Below the pieces are notes generated by a model. It was not told the DNA's origin and ran no database searches. It saw nothing but the letters and a program-made list of their open reading frames with translations. Below are positions 1 to 8,256 of a DNA stretch of 64,000 bases, in pieces (within the stretch, counting starts at the first letter, position 1; every line of letters starts with the position of its first letter). A program made the position numbers and the translations under genes. This DNA is from CAVQLX01 sp963811605 (GTDB lineage: Bacteria > Desulfobacterota > Binatia > DP-6): positions 124,001 to 188,000 of the forward strand of contig CAWESA010000022.1 of the NCBI GenBank assembly GCA_963811605.1, read 5' to 3'.

Positions 1-910
1 GCACCTTGTCCGCGGACCAGTTCTTGGCCGCGAACATGCCCTGGAGGATGGCGGGCGGACCCCCCGCCGACGTGACGCGATGGCGCTCGATCAGGTCGAC
101 CGCCAGCTCGGGATCGTACGTCTCCATCAGCACCACGCTGCCACCGGTGCGCAACGGCAGCATGATGAAGAGGACCACGCCTCCGATGTGCGGCAGCGGG
201 AACTGGAGCAGCCCGACGTCGTCCGGTGCGGGCGCGAACAGCTGCCCGTGGTAGTGGAGGACCGCACCGAGGGTCGACGCGGTGTGCAGCACCCCCTTCG
301 GATCGGCGGTGGTGCCCGAGGTGTAGAAGACCGCGCTCACGTCGTGCGGTCCGTGGGGGGAGGGCGGCAGGGGCGCCGGCGGGTCGTCCTCGAGCGACTC
401 GAGGGCGCGCTGTCCGGCCGCCGGCTCCGCGCGGACGGTGACGACGTGCTCGAGCTGCGGCGCGCCTGCGCGGACCGTCTCGGCCAGCGCGCGGTGGTCC
501 ACGCCGCGGACCATGCCGGGAACGACCAGGACGCGCGATCCCGCCTGGCGACAGACGAAGCCGACCTCGCGCTCGCGGTAGATGGTGAGGATCGGATTCG
601 AGACCGCGCCCACCCGGTCGATGGCGGCGGCGATCGCCGCTGCTTCCATCCAGTTGGGCAGCTGCCAGGAGACGACGTCTCCGTGCCCGACACCGAGTCG
701 CGACAGGGCCACGGCCATGCGGTCGGCACGACGCGCGACGTCGCGAAAGGTGAACGTGCACCCGCCTTCGCGCAGGCCCTCGACCAGATATGGCCGCCCC
801 GGATCGCGCCGCGCCCGCTCGCTCAGGAGGGTCGACAGGGGCGGCTGGGGCCACTCGCCCGTCGCCTCGTGGCGGACTCGTCTCGCGTCGGGAGGCCGGG
901 TCGGACGCAT
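1..910 (-). CDS. AMP-dependent acyl-CoA synthetase/ligase, N-terminal part (cut by window edge)
   Basis: Activates a carboxylic acid with ATP to an acyl-adenylate and then to the CoA thioester, presumably in the cytoplasm. The first 303 residues are present and the reading frame runs off the left edge. The AMP-binding P-loop motif FYTSGTTADPKGVLHT lies near residues 195-210, and the N-terminal region has the usual fold marker FTFRDVARRADRMAVAL. The ATG at 910 is the first start after an in-frame stop a few codons upstream. The adenylation motif and the C-terminal lid lie outside the window, so the substrate (fatty acid, cyclohexane carboxylate or aromatic acid) cannot be told. The gene stands alone here, pointing left. 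Confidence 0.9.
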   Translation of the reverse strand, partial: MRPTRPPDARRVRHEATGEWPQPPLSTLLSERARRDPGRPYLVEGLREGGCTFTFRDVARRADRMAVALSRLGVGHGDVVSWQLPNWMEAAAIAAAIDRVGAVSNPILTIYREREVGFVCRQAGSRVLVVPGMVRGVDHRALAETVRAGAPQLEHVVTVRAEPAAGQRALESLEDDPPAPLPPSPHGPHDVSAVFYTSGTTADPKGVLHTASTLGAVLHYHGQLFAPAPDDVGLLQFPLPHIGGVVLFIMLPLRTGGSVVLMETYDPELAVDLIERHRVTSAGGPPAILQGMFAAKNWSADKV

Positions 911-1000
911 GGGCGGCTCGCTACCGCATCTCGGGGGTCAGCGTCCACGATCGAGGCGCGCGACACCCCCGTACACCACCAGTGCACGCCGCATCGCCGT

Positions 1001-1213
1001 ATGAAGCTCCCCGGACGCCGGCGCCGCCTGTCGATGATCGGCGCCTGCAACCGGTGCGGCGTCCGCTTCGGCGCCCGGCCGATCCACGTCGCCGACACGC
1101 TCGTCACGCTCGATGCTCACCAGCGCGTCTGTCCGGGCGGCAGCCGCCGCCGCGACCTCGTGATTCCCCTCGGCCCGGTTCGTGAGATCCGGGTCGTTCG
1201 GGGCTCTGCCTGA
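1001..1213 (+). CDS. Possible small Cys-containing protein, hypothetical
   Basis: A 70-residue open frame, or 59 residues from the internal ATG at 1034. It contains CNRCG near residue 15 and a third Cys about 20 residues later, loosely resembling a degenerate zinc-knuckle. I do not recognise a family. Its support is positional: it fills the gap between two minus-strand genes and its stop lies 10 bases before a perfect 13-bp hairpin. No convincing ribosome binding site precedes it, and open frames arise easily by chance at this GC content, so it may not be a gene. Confidence 0.3.
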   Translation: MKLPGRRRRLSMIGACNRCGVRFGARPIHVADTLVTLDAHQRVCPGGSRRRDLVIPLGPVREIRVVRGSA

Positions 1214-1223
1214 GCCCCGCGCT

Positions 1224-1262
1224 CGGCCCGCCGCCCGGCTCCCCCTCCGGGGCGGCGGGCCG
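1224..1262. terminator. Strong GC-rich hairpin, putative bidirectional terminator
   Basis: Perfect 13-bp inverted repeat: CGGCCCGCCGCCC at 1224-1236 pairs with GGGCGGCGGGCCG at 1250-1262 around a 13-base loop. It lies between the end of the small plus-strand frame (1213) and the end of the minus-strand pectate-lyase gene (1327), where a terminator serving both strands is expected. There is no T-tract, so it is not a classic Rho-independent terminator. Confidence 0.5.
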
Positions 1263-1326
1263 GAGCGCTCCCTCTCCGGATCGCTCCGGACGGCGAGCTG
1301 CCCGACCGCTGCGCCCCGCTGCGGGA

Positions 1327-3069
1327 TCAGGAGCCGGGGCCGATGCGCAGCGGACGCGTGTTGCTCACGTCCCAGCCGTCGTCGAGGTCGATGTAGGCCT
1401 GGTCGACGCCGTCCCGCGGCAGGCACCCCGCGCGCTCGCGGACGACCGGCGCCATCTCGGCGACCGACATCGTGGTGACGGGCGGGGCGGGTAGCGGCGC
1501 CGCCGCATCGCCCTCGTCTCCCGACTCGGCGACACCCTGGGCCGCGTTGCCCGCGGTGAACACGGGCGCCTTCTGGGTCAGGCGCCACGCCGATGCGGGC
1601 TTGCCGCCGACGGAGTGCGCCCAGTCGCTCAGCGTGAAGAGCGATGCCACGAGGTTGCCCGTCGACTGGTCCTCGAAGCGCACCCCCCACATCGTCCAGT
1701 CCTCGACGATCAGGTTGCGGATGTCCGCCAGGACGTGCTCCGACACCAGCGGGCCGCGCGACCACTGCTTCATCACCCAGGTGTGGTGGAGGGAGACGTT
1801 GGTGGTGTCCTTGTACTTGAGGAAGATCGAGCGCGTGTTGCCGGCGAGGAAGCACCACTGCACGGTCACGTCGTGCGCGCCGTAGCCGATCGAGATGCCG
1901 TCGTCGGTCGTGCCGGTGGACGACACGTGGCTGAAGACGACGTTGTACGCCGTGGGATCCTGCGCGCGCAGGTTGTCGTAGCCGCCGCGCAGCCGGATGT
2001 TGCGGACGATGACGTCGTGGCCGTTCACCTCGATGAGGTTGGCCGACGCGCCCGCGGGCGCGTAGAGCGTCGCGCCGTTGCCCTCGACGGTGAGGAAGTC
2101 ACCCGCCAGCTGCGGCAGGTGGTGCGAGATGGCGATGGGCTCGGTGGTCTCGAAGCGGATGATCGCGTGGCCCGTCTTCGCCGCCGTGAAGGCGTCCCGC
2201 ACCGCGGCCTCGGTCGCCTCGCGCACGCGGATCACGCGTCCACCCTCGCCGCCCGGCGTGGAGGCGCCGAATCCCTGGACGGCATCCGCGTCGTTGTCCG
2301 AGGGGCCGCCCGGCGGCGGAGGCGGCGGTGGTGGCTCGTCGGCGTCGGTGACGGTGATGGTCACGGTGGCGCTCGCCTGCGTGCCGCCGGCGCTCACCGT
2401 GACCCGGGCGCGGTACACTCCCGCACTCCCGTAGACGTGCTCGATGACCGCGCCCGTGTCGGGCAGCTCGCCGGGCGGCGGCAGCATCGGCATCGGATCG
2501 GGGATGTCGCAGCCGGCGTCGGCCATCTTGGCGAGCGTCTTGTCCAGGTTGTCGTTGGTGCCGTTCGAGGGCGGCAGGTCGGGGAAGCCCCCCGCGATCG
2601 CCTGCGTCACCGACTCGCGCGTCCACTGCAGCGCCGCTTCGTAGCGCTCGCAGCCCTTCACGGCGCCGACGTCGTGGAAGAGATAGATGGCGCCGAGGTC
2701 GTGCGCGATCTTCTGCAGGTACCAGCGCGCGACCCGGTCGATGCGATTGGTGCCGTGCGTGCTGATCGGGCCGGCCACCTCGACGACCGTCAGGGGAACG
2801 AGGGCGAGCGCCACGGTGACATAGGCGTCGACCGCGTCCTCGTAGTGGCCCGCGTCCCGGATCGCCTTGGCGTCGTCGTAGCCGTCACGGCCGGCTCGCA
2901 GCGCCGCCGCCGGATCGCCGGCGGGTGCGGGCGGCGTGGCCGGCGAGCCGTCGCCGAAGTCCCAGCTGAAGCCGAGCGACGCGCCCGCGGGCGCCGTCGA
3001 TGCGCTGGCATCGAACGTGACGTGCAGCGGCTTGCGCCCGCCGAGCGTCGAGGTCAGCAGGTGTGCCAC
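1327..3069 (-). CDS. PKD domain plus right-handed beta-helix pectate-lyase-like protein (3' half of a split gene)
   Basis: Secreted polysaccharide-lyase-like protein. The frame starts inside a Pro/Gly linker and carries a PKD fold (FSWDFGDGSP), an insert of about 150 residues, the end of a PKD-like strand (GVYRARVTVSAGG), a poly-Pro linker, and a C-terminal pectate-lyase/parallel beta-helix region with TVEGNGATLYAPAG, HDVIVRNIRLRGG and DDGISIGYGAHDVTVQWCF. The GTG at 3069 is only a nominal start. The upstream FG-GAP frame (3054-3974) overlaps it, and the two join into a sensible protein if one base is added to the C-tract at 3086-3092 (written on the minus strand). I read both as one exported protein of about 850 residues broken by a frameshift; a programmed -1 shift on the C-tract is a less likely alternative. 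Confidence 0.75.
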   Translation of the reverse strand: MAHLLTSTLGGRKPLHVTFDASASTAPAGASLGFSWDFGDGSPATPPAPAGDPAAALRAGRDGYDDAKAIRDAGHYEDAVDAYVTVALALVPLTVVEVAGPISTHGTNRIDRVARWYLQKIAHDLGAIYLFHDVGAVKGCERYEAALQWTRESVTQAIAGGFPDLPPSNGTNDNLDKTLAKMADAGCDIPDPMPMLPPPGELPDTGAVIEHVYGSAGVYRARVTVSAGGTQASATVTITVTDADEPPPPPPPPGGPSDNDADAVQGFGASTPGGEGGRVIRVREATEAAVRDAFTAAKTGHAIIRFETTEPIAISHHLPQLAGDFLTVEGNGATLYAPAGASANLIEVNGHDVIVRNIRLRGGYDNLRAQDPTAYNVVFSHVSSTGTTDDGISIGYGAHDVTVQWCFLAGNTRSIFLKYKDTTNVSLHHTWVMKQWSRGPLVSEHVLADIRNLIVEDWTMWGVRFEDQSTGNLVASLFTLSDWAHSVGGKPASAWRLTQKAPVFTAGNAAQGVAESGDEGDAAAPLPAPPVTTMSVAEMAPVVRERAGCLPRDGVDQAYIDLDDGWDVSNTRPLRIGPGS

Positions 3070-3974
3070 CGGACCGCCACCGGGCGGGGGGGTGGTGGCG
3101 GCGGCTGCTGCTGCTGCGTGGTCAGCTCGCCGGCGAGCAGAGCGGGGCCACCGGGGCCGGAGCCCGGATCGTCCACGGCCCAGACGCGATGCTCGTCCCA
3201 TCCCTTCTCGGTGTTCTGGTAGAGGCGCGAGCGCGCCTGGCCGTCGGTCACGATGAGATCGAGGCGTCCGTCGCCGTCGAGATCGCCGAGCGCGGGCGCG
3301 CCGCGCGAGCTGCGCTTGGGCGTGTCCCACGCGGGCGCGGTGACGAAGGGCGCCGCGGCATCGGCCGTCCCGGCGAAGAGGAGCGCTTCGCCGTGCTCGG
3401 TGCAGACGATGAGGTCGACGTGTCCGTCGCCGTCGATGTCGCCCAGCGCGGGCCGAGGTCGCCGCACCGCCACGTCGAGGTCCCACGCGGCACGCGCGCG
3501 CCATACCGGCGCCGTGCGGCTGCCCGTGTTCTCGTACCCCCACAGGCGTCCGTCGAGGTCGGCGACCAGGAGGTCGGCGTCCCCGTCGCCGTCGAGATCG
3601 CCGAGCGACGGTGCGCCCGCGTCCTTCGCGGGCGGATCCCATGCGCTGCGCCGCTCCCAGCGCGGCTCCGCGGTCGTGCCGGTGTTGCGGAACGCGAGCA
3701 CGCGATCGTCATCCTGGCCGACGAGCGCGTCGGCGATGCCGTCACCGTCGAGGTCCGCGAGCGCTGGCGCGGCATATCCGTGCACGGGCGGCAGATCGGC
3801 GGCCGGTGCGCGCAGCCAGGGGAAGCGGCCGTCGCGCGTCGTGTACGCGACCGAGTGGCCGTCGGGCAGTCCGAGATAGAGGATCGCCGCGTGCGTCGTC
3901 GCGGCCGAGGCGACGAGCAGCACGATCCCGACTCCGAGCGCCGTCCGGCGCGCGCGGCGAGTGTCCTCCGACAT
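3054..3974 (-). CDS. Secreted FG-GAP/VCBS-repeat beta-propeller protein (5' half of a split gene)
   Basis: Begins with a signal peptide (basic RRARRTALG, then a hydrophobic stretch ending around ATTHA). Four FG-GAP-type repeats follow, each with a calcium-binding loop: ADLDGDGIAD, GDLDGDGDAD, GDIDGDGHVD and GDLDGDGRLD. This gives a partial beta-propeller of the kind seen in exported adhesion or glycan-binding modules. The frame then enters a Gln/Pro linker coded by CAG and CC-rich repeats and stops at 3054. In the other frame the linker continues into PKD and pectate-lyase domains. The ATG at 3974 was chosen because it directly precedes the signal peptide. The gene is divergent from the aldehyde dehydrogenase at 4148. 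Confidence 0.75.
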   Translation of the reverse strand: MSEDTRRARRTALGVGIVLLVASAATTHAAILYLGLPDGHSVAYTTRDGRFPWLRAPAADLPPVHGYAAPALADLDGDGIADALVGQDDDRVLAFRNTGTTAEPRWERRSAWDPPAKDAGAPSLGDLDGDGDADLLVADLDGRLWGYENTGSRTAPVWRARAAWDLDVAVRRPRPALGDIDGDGHVDLIVCTEHGEALLFAGTADAAAPFVTAPAWDTPKRSSRGAPALGDLDGDGRLDLIVTDGQARSRLYQNTEKGWDEHRVWAVDDPGSGPGGPALLAGELTTQQQQPPPPPPRPVAVRWHTC

Positions 3975-4081
3975 CCGGTGAGTGAAAGGCACACTGCACG
4001 CTTGGTAGACAGGCTTCAATCCGACGAAGGTCGTAACGGCATGGCGTCGCGGCCCGACTCGTTCGCGCGTGGCGCGAAACG

Positions 4082-4112
4082 TTCGACATGCGCGAGCCGA
4101 CTGTCCTATACG
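4082..4112 (+). promoter_or_regulatory. Putative sigma-70-type promoter of the aldehyde dehydrogenase gene
   Basis: TCGACA at 4083-4088 and TATACG at 4107-4112, separated by 18 bases. The transcript would start about 30 bases before the ATG at 4148 and include the GAGGAGAG ribosome binding site. Found by eye; only the -10 is close to consensus. Confidence 0.35.
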
Positions 4113-4147
4113 GACGTCGCGCCGCACGGCGCGAGGAGAGCCCTGCG

Positions 4148-5617
4148 ATGACGATGACGAAGAAGAAGCTGCTGATCGATGGCGCGTGGAGCGACGCTTC
4201 GAATGGCGCGACCTACCCGGTCCCGAATCCGGCGACGGAGGAGTCAGTCGGCAGCGCGCCCGACGCGACCGTCGACGACATGCGGCGCGCGATCGGCGCG
4301 GCCCGGCGCGCGTTCGACGAGGGACCGTGGCCGCGCTCGTCGCGCGAGGAGCGCGCCCGCGCGCTGCTGCGCATCGCCGACGCGATGGAGGGGCGCAAGG
4401 AGGAGATGCGCCAGCTGCTGATCGCCGAGGCGGGAGCCACCTGGGTCACGCATCCCATGCAGGTCGATGCGCCGATCGAGCACCTCCGTCACTGGGCGGA
4501 GCTGGCGCGCTCGTACGCGTTCGAGGAGCCGCTGCCCGAGCGAGAGAGCCAGGGGCCGATGGGGCCGCAGCTGAATCGCGGCGTCGTCTACCGCCAGCCG
4601 GTCGGCGTTTGCGCGATGATCCCGACGTGGAACTTTCCCGCCTACGTCAGCGTGCAGAAGCTCGGCCCCGCGCTGGCCTCGGGTTGCACCATGGTCTTCA
4701 AGCCGTCGCCGTGGGGACCGCTGATCAATCTCTTCCTCGCCGAGCTGATCCAGGAGGCCGACCTGCCCCCCGGCGTCGTCAACGTCGTCACCGGACAGGG
4801 CGCCGACATCGCCGAGGCGCTGGTGAGCGATCCGCGCATCGACAAGGTGAGCTTCACCGGCAGCGTCGCAACCGGACGCAAGATCATCCGGGCGTCGGCG
4901 GGCAACCTGAAGCGAGTCTTCCTCGAGCTGGGTGGCAAGTCGGTCGGCATCTATCTCGACGGCGACAACCTCGAGATGAACGCGATGATCGCGTCGGGGC
5001 CGGCGATGTTCCATGCCGGGCAAGGCTGCGCGATGGCGACGCGCGTGCTCGTCCCCGCCGCGTCGCACGATGCGTTCGTCGAGAACATGGTGGGCTTTCT
5101 CCGGGGCATGGTGAAGATCGGCGATCCCGCCGATCCGTCCACGATACTCGGTCCGGTGATCCGCGACGAGCGGCGACGGAAGATCGAGGAGTACATCGCC
5201 GCCGGCAAGGACGAGGGCGCCAGGCTGGCCACGGGCGGCGGCCGCCCGAAGGACCAGGCGCGCGGCTATTTCCTGGAGCCGACGGTGTTCTGCAACGTGC
5301 GCAACGACCACCGCATCGCGCGCGAGGAGATCTTCGGGCCGGTGGTGTCGGTCATCCCGTTCACCGACGACGACGAGGCGGTGCGGATCGCGAACGACTC
5401 CAGCTACGGCCTCGGCGGCGCGATCTACTCGAGCGACACCGATCGGGCGATCGCGCTCGCCAAGCGCATCCGCACCGGCGTGGTGTGGATCAACAACGGC
5501 ATCAACATGCTCGACGGCCCGTTCGGCGGCTTCAAGGAGAGCGGCATCGGGCGCGAGGGCGGCCGCTGGGGGATGGAGGAGTACACCGAGGTGCAGCAGA
5601 TCACCTGGCGCGCGTGA
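4148..5617 (+). CDS. NAD(P)-dependent aldehyde dehydrogenase
   Basis: Oxidises an aldehyde to the acid with NAD(P)+. The 489 residues are full length for the family. The general-base Glu is in LELGGKS (about residue 260) and the catalytic Cys in HAGQGCAMATR (about residue 294). The cofactor region PTWNFPAYVSVQKLGPAL and the C-terminal EEIFGPVVSVIPF and GPFGGFKESGIGREGG motifs are intact. The ATG at 4148 follows GAGGAGAG at a good distance. It is convergent with gspB, with 12 bases between the stops. The substrate cannot be assigned; relatives in xenobiotic or terpenoid aldehyde pathways look alike. Confidence 0.93.
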   Translation: MTMTKKKLLIDGAWSDASNGATYPVPNPATEESVGSAPDATVDDMRRAIGAARRAFDEGPWPRSSREERARALLRIADAMEGRKEEMRQLLIAEAGATWVTHPMQVDAPIEHLRHWAELARSYAFEEPLPERESQGPMGPQLNRGVVYRQPVGVCAMIPTWNFPAYVSVQKLGPALASGCTMVFKPSPWGPLINLFLAELIQEADLPPGVVNVVTGQGADIAEALVSDPRIDKVSFTGSVATGRKIIRASAGNLKRVFLELGGKSVGIYLDGDNLEMNAMIASGPAMFHAGQGCAMATRVLVPAASHDAFVENMVGFLRGMVKIGDPADPSTILGPVIRDERRRKIEEYIAAGKDEGARLATGGGRPKDQARGYFLEPTVFCNVRNDHRIAREEIFGPVVSVIPFTDDDEAVRIANDSSYGLGGAIYSSDTDRAIALAKRIRTGVVWINNGINMLDGPFGGFKESGIGREGGRWGMEEYTEVQQITWRA

Positions 5618-5631
5618 GACGGCGCGCCGTC
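5618..5631. repeat. Perfect 14-bp palindrome between convergent stop codons
   Basis: GACGGCGCGCCGTC fills the gap between the aldehyde dehydrogenase stop (5615-5617) and the gspB stop (5630-5632). As RNA it could form a short hairpin on either strand and may serve as a weak shared terminator. It has no T-tract. Confidence 0.3.
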
Positions 5632-6394
5632 AGTCGCGTGCGCGCACGGTGAATGGCTCGCCGCTCCACCGGAGATCGACGCGATCGGGGAGGATGCGCA
5701 CGACCTCGAGCCCGGCGGCGGTCTCCCCCTCGTGCAGCGTCTGGAGGCTGCCGCCGTCGATCGCGAGCGCCACGCTGCGCCGCTCCGGCGAAGGCGAGAA
5801 GAGCAGGAAGCTGAGACGAACCTCGGGGGCTCCCGCCGGTGCATGGCGAACGGGCGGCGCGTCCGGCTCGGGCCGCCGCGCAGAGGCCACGGCGACCGGA
5901 TCGCGCGCCGCGGGCGGTGGGACCGCACGCACGACCGGTGCGGTCGGCGGCGCGACCGGCTGTGCCCACGGCCTGGGCGCGTCGGCGGCGGGTGCGGGCA
6001 CGGGGGGAGCGGCGGAAAGGATCGCTCCCGCAGGGGGCGCGGCCGCCGCGGCAAGGGACGGTGCGGGAGCAGGCGGCGCGTCGCCGGCTGGCGCCGGCGG
6101 CTCGGAGGCCGGCGCGGCGGGCGCCGGAGCCGCGACCGGCGGCGCGACGGCGGCGGGAGGGGGCGTGGCCTCGGCGACCGGCTCCGGCTCCGTTCTCGCC
6201 GGAGGCGCCTGCGCCACGTCCGGCGTCGATCCCGCGAGCAGCAGCGTCAGCGCGAGCGCGGCGCCGGCGCCGACGGCTGCGCCGATCAGCAAGACCAGCC
6301 GGCCGCGTCGTGGTGGGGGCGGGACGGAGGGCAGCTCGGGTGACGGCGGCCGGCTGCGCTCGAGCTTCTCGAGCGCGTCGAGGATCGAGCTCAC
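5630..6394 (-). CDS. gspB: GspB-type type II secretion assembly partner
   Basis: A 254-residue inner-membrane protein: short cytoplasmic start (SSILDALEKLERSR, typical of GspB), one membrane segment (LVLLIGAAVGAGAALALTLL, about residues 33-55), a long Ala/Pro-rich periplasmic linker, and a C-terminal PF16537-like domain ending LSFLLFSPSPERRSVALAI. GspB works with GspA in placing the secretin through peptidoglycan. Its GTG start overlaps the gspA stop as GTGA, so the two are translationally coupled. No other gsp genes are nearby. The low-complexity linker is poorly conserved in this family, so the call rests on the ends and the gspA partner. Confidence 0.82.
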   Translation of the reverse strand: MSSILDALEKLERSRPPSPELPSVPPPPRRGRLVLLIGAAVGAGAALALTLLLAGSTPDVAQAPPARTEPEPVAEATPPPAAVAPPVAAPAPAAPASEPPAPAGDAPPAPAPSLAAAAAPPAGAILSAAPPVPAPAADAPRPWAQPVAPPTAPVVRAVPPPAARDPVAVASARRPEPDAPPVRHAPAGAPEVRLSFLLFSPSPERRSVALAIDGGSLQTLHEGETAAGLEVVRILPDRVDLRWSGEPFTVRARD

Positions 6395-8202
6395 GACGGT
6401 CCCCCGCCCGGCTGCCCGCCGTCCGCCTGTGCTGCCGCGGTGCCGGTGAGCGTCGGGCGCGGGTAGCCGCCGGCGGCGGCGTAGAGCGCCACCCGCGTCA
6501 GCGGGCCCACGATGCCGTCGGCGCTGACGTAGCGCGAGCGCTGGAACTCGAGCACCGCGGCCGAGGTCGCCGGGTCGAACAGGCCGCTCTCCGGACCGCC
6601 GTAGGCGCCGATGTGCTTCAGCAGCCCCTGCAGGCGCGTGACGCGCGCGCCGCGCGACCGACCGTCGAGCGTCCCGGGGCCGAGGCCCTCGAAGTCGCGG
6701 GAGAAGACGTGCGCCTGCCCGTACCAGGTCTGCTCGAGGAACGTGGTCTGGACGGTCACCAGCGACCCGTCGCCCAGGGCGAGCACCGGCGCGCCGTCCT
6801 GCATGCCGACGAGCGCCGCGTAGCGCGGCCCGCTCGTCCCCGGCAGCTGCAGCTCGAGCACCGCGGGCACGTCGAGCAGGCGGAGCATGGCCGTGTTGCC
6901 GGTGATCGCCAGGTGGTCGAGTCCGCGCCGGTCGGCGATGCGCTGGAAGTCGTCCGCCGCGGCGGCCTCGCTGGGCGCGAGCGGCGGCACCTGCCAGGCG
7001 CGCAGCACGGCGTCGAGCGCCGTGCGGGCGCTGGCGTCGGGCTGCTCGGAGGCGAGACGTGCCTGCACCTGCGGCGCCGGATCCGGCGGGAGGGGCGGCG
7101 CGGCCGGCGGAGCTTCCGCGTCGGCTGCCGCGACCTGCGCGACCGGTGCCGGGGCCGCGGGCGCGGGCGGCTCGACCGACATGCCGTCCACGTCGACGGG
7201 CGCGGGCGCATCGGCGGGCTCGGGCGCCGCGTTCGCCAGCACCGCCTCGGGGGCGGTCAGCGCCGCCTGCCGCACCATCGTGCGCAGCGAGGGCGCGAAT
7301 GCGATCGCCCCGACCACGACCGTCGCCACGCCCGCGGCCGCGGCGAGCCCCGCCCACGCCGCCCGCGATCGCCGCGCCGGCGGCCCCGGCAGCGGAAGCG
7401 TCGCCACCTCGCGATACGCCTGCCGCACCGACCGCAGGCCGACCGTGCGCTCCTCCGCCGCGAAGGCGGCCAGCATGGCGCGATGGCAGAGCATGTTGAT
7501 GAGGCGCGGGACGCCGCGCGACCGCTTGTGGATGGCGCGCAGCGCCGGCGCCGAGAAGACGTCGCGCACCTGACCCTCGCTCGCCACCTGCAGCCGGTGG
7601 CGCACGTAGGCGACCGTCTCCTCGCGTGCGAGCGGGCCGATGTGCCAGCGCAGCGTGATGCGCTGGTTCAGCTGCGCCAGCTCCGGATGGGCGAGGAGCT
7701 CGCGCAGCTGCGGCTGTCCGACCAGGATGATGCGGAGCAGCTTCTCCGTCGTCGTCTCCAGGTTGGACAGGAGTCGGAGGTGCTCCAGCACCTCGACCGA
7801 GAGCGCCTGCGCCTCGTCCACCACGACGACGGCGCGCCGGTCCGCCACGCGCTGGTCGAGGAGGTGGCGGTTGAGCTGGTCGATGAGCGTCTTCTTGCTC
7901 GTCGACCTCGCGGGCAGGCCGAACTCGACGTTGATGGTCTGCAGCAGCTCGAGCGGCGAGAGCGTGGGATTGACCACGTAGGCGACGCTCGCCTCGGGCG
8001 CGAGCTCGCTCAGGAAGTGGCGCAGCACGGTCGTCTTGCCCGTGCCGACGTCGCCCGTGATGCAGACGAACCCGCTCGACTCCGACAGACCCAGCCGCAG
8101 GTGCGCCAGCGCATCGGCATGCTTGGGCGAGAGAAAGAGGTAGCGGGGATCCGGCGTCAGCCGGAACGGCGCATCACCCAGCCCGAAGAACCGCTCATAC
8201 AT
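6391..8202 (-). CDS. gspA: GspA/ExeA-type AAA ATPase with peptidoglycan-binding domain
   Basis: A 603-residue bitopic ATPase. The N-terminal AAA domain begins MYERFFGLGDAPFRLTPDP and has Walker A GDVGTGKTT (about residue 50), Walker B VVVVDEAQ and sensor regions. A membrane segment lies near residues 280-300, followed by an Ala/Pro linker, a conserved peptidase-C39-like region (LAITGNTAMLRLLDVPAVLEL), and a C-terminal peptidoglycan-binding helical domain (SGLFDPATSAAVLEFQ). This matches ExeA/GspA, which binds peptidoglycan and assembles the type II secretin; the ATPases of exosortase loci look similar. It is the first gene of a pair with gspB. Confidence 0.88.
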   Translation of the reverse strand: MYERFFGLGDAPFRLTPDPRYLFLSPKHADALAHLRLGLSESSGFVCITGDVGTGKTTVLRHFLSELAPEASVAYVVNPTLSPLELLQTINVEFGLPARSTSKKTLIDQLNRHLLDQRVADRRAVVVVDEAQALSVEVLEHLRLLSNLETTTEKLLRIILVGQPQLRELLAHPELAQLNQRITLRWHIGPLAREETVAYVRHRLQVASEGQVRDVFSAPALRAIHKRSRGVPRLINMLCHRAMLAAFAAEERTVGLRSVRQAYREVATLPLPGPPARRSRAAWAGLAAAAGVATVVVGAIAFAPSLRTMVRQAALTAPEAVLANAAPEPADAPAPVDVDGMSVEPPAPAAPAPVAQVAAADAEAPPAAPPLPPDPAPQVQARLASEQPDASARTALDAVLRAWQVPPLAPSEAAAADDFQRIADRRGLDHLAITGNTAMLRLLDVPAVLELQLPGTSGPRYAALVGMQDGAPVLALGDGSLVTVQTTFLEQTWYGQAHVFSRDFEGLGPGTLDGRSRGARVTRLQGLLKHIGAYGGPESGLFDPATSAAVLEFQRSRYVSADGIVGPLTRVALYAAAGGYPRPTLTGTAAAQADGGQPGGGPS

Positions 8203-8256
8203 CGCCGTCTGGGGCGTCCTAGCATCCGCCGCTCCGAGGCGCCACCGCGACGTGGG

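Noticed and set aside
2330..2350. Poly-Pro coding repeat as a possible second frameshift site
   Set aside because: The reading frame is continuous on both sides, so there is no evidence of a shift.
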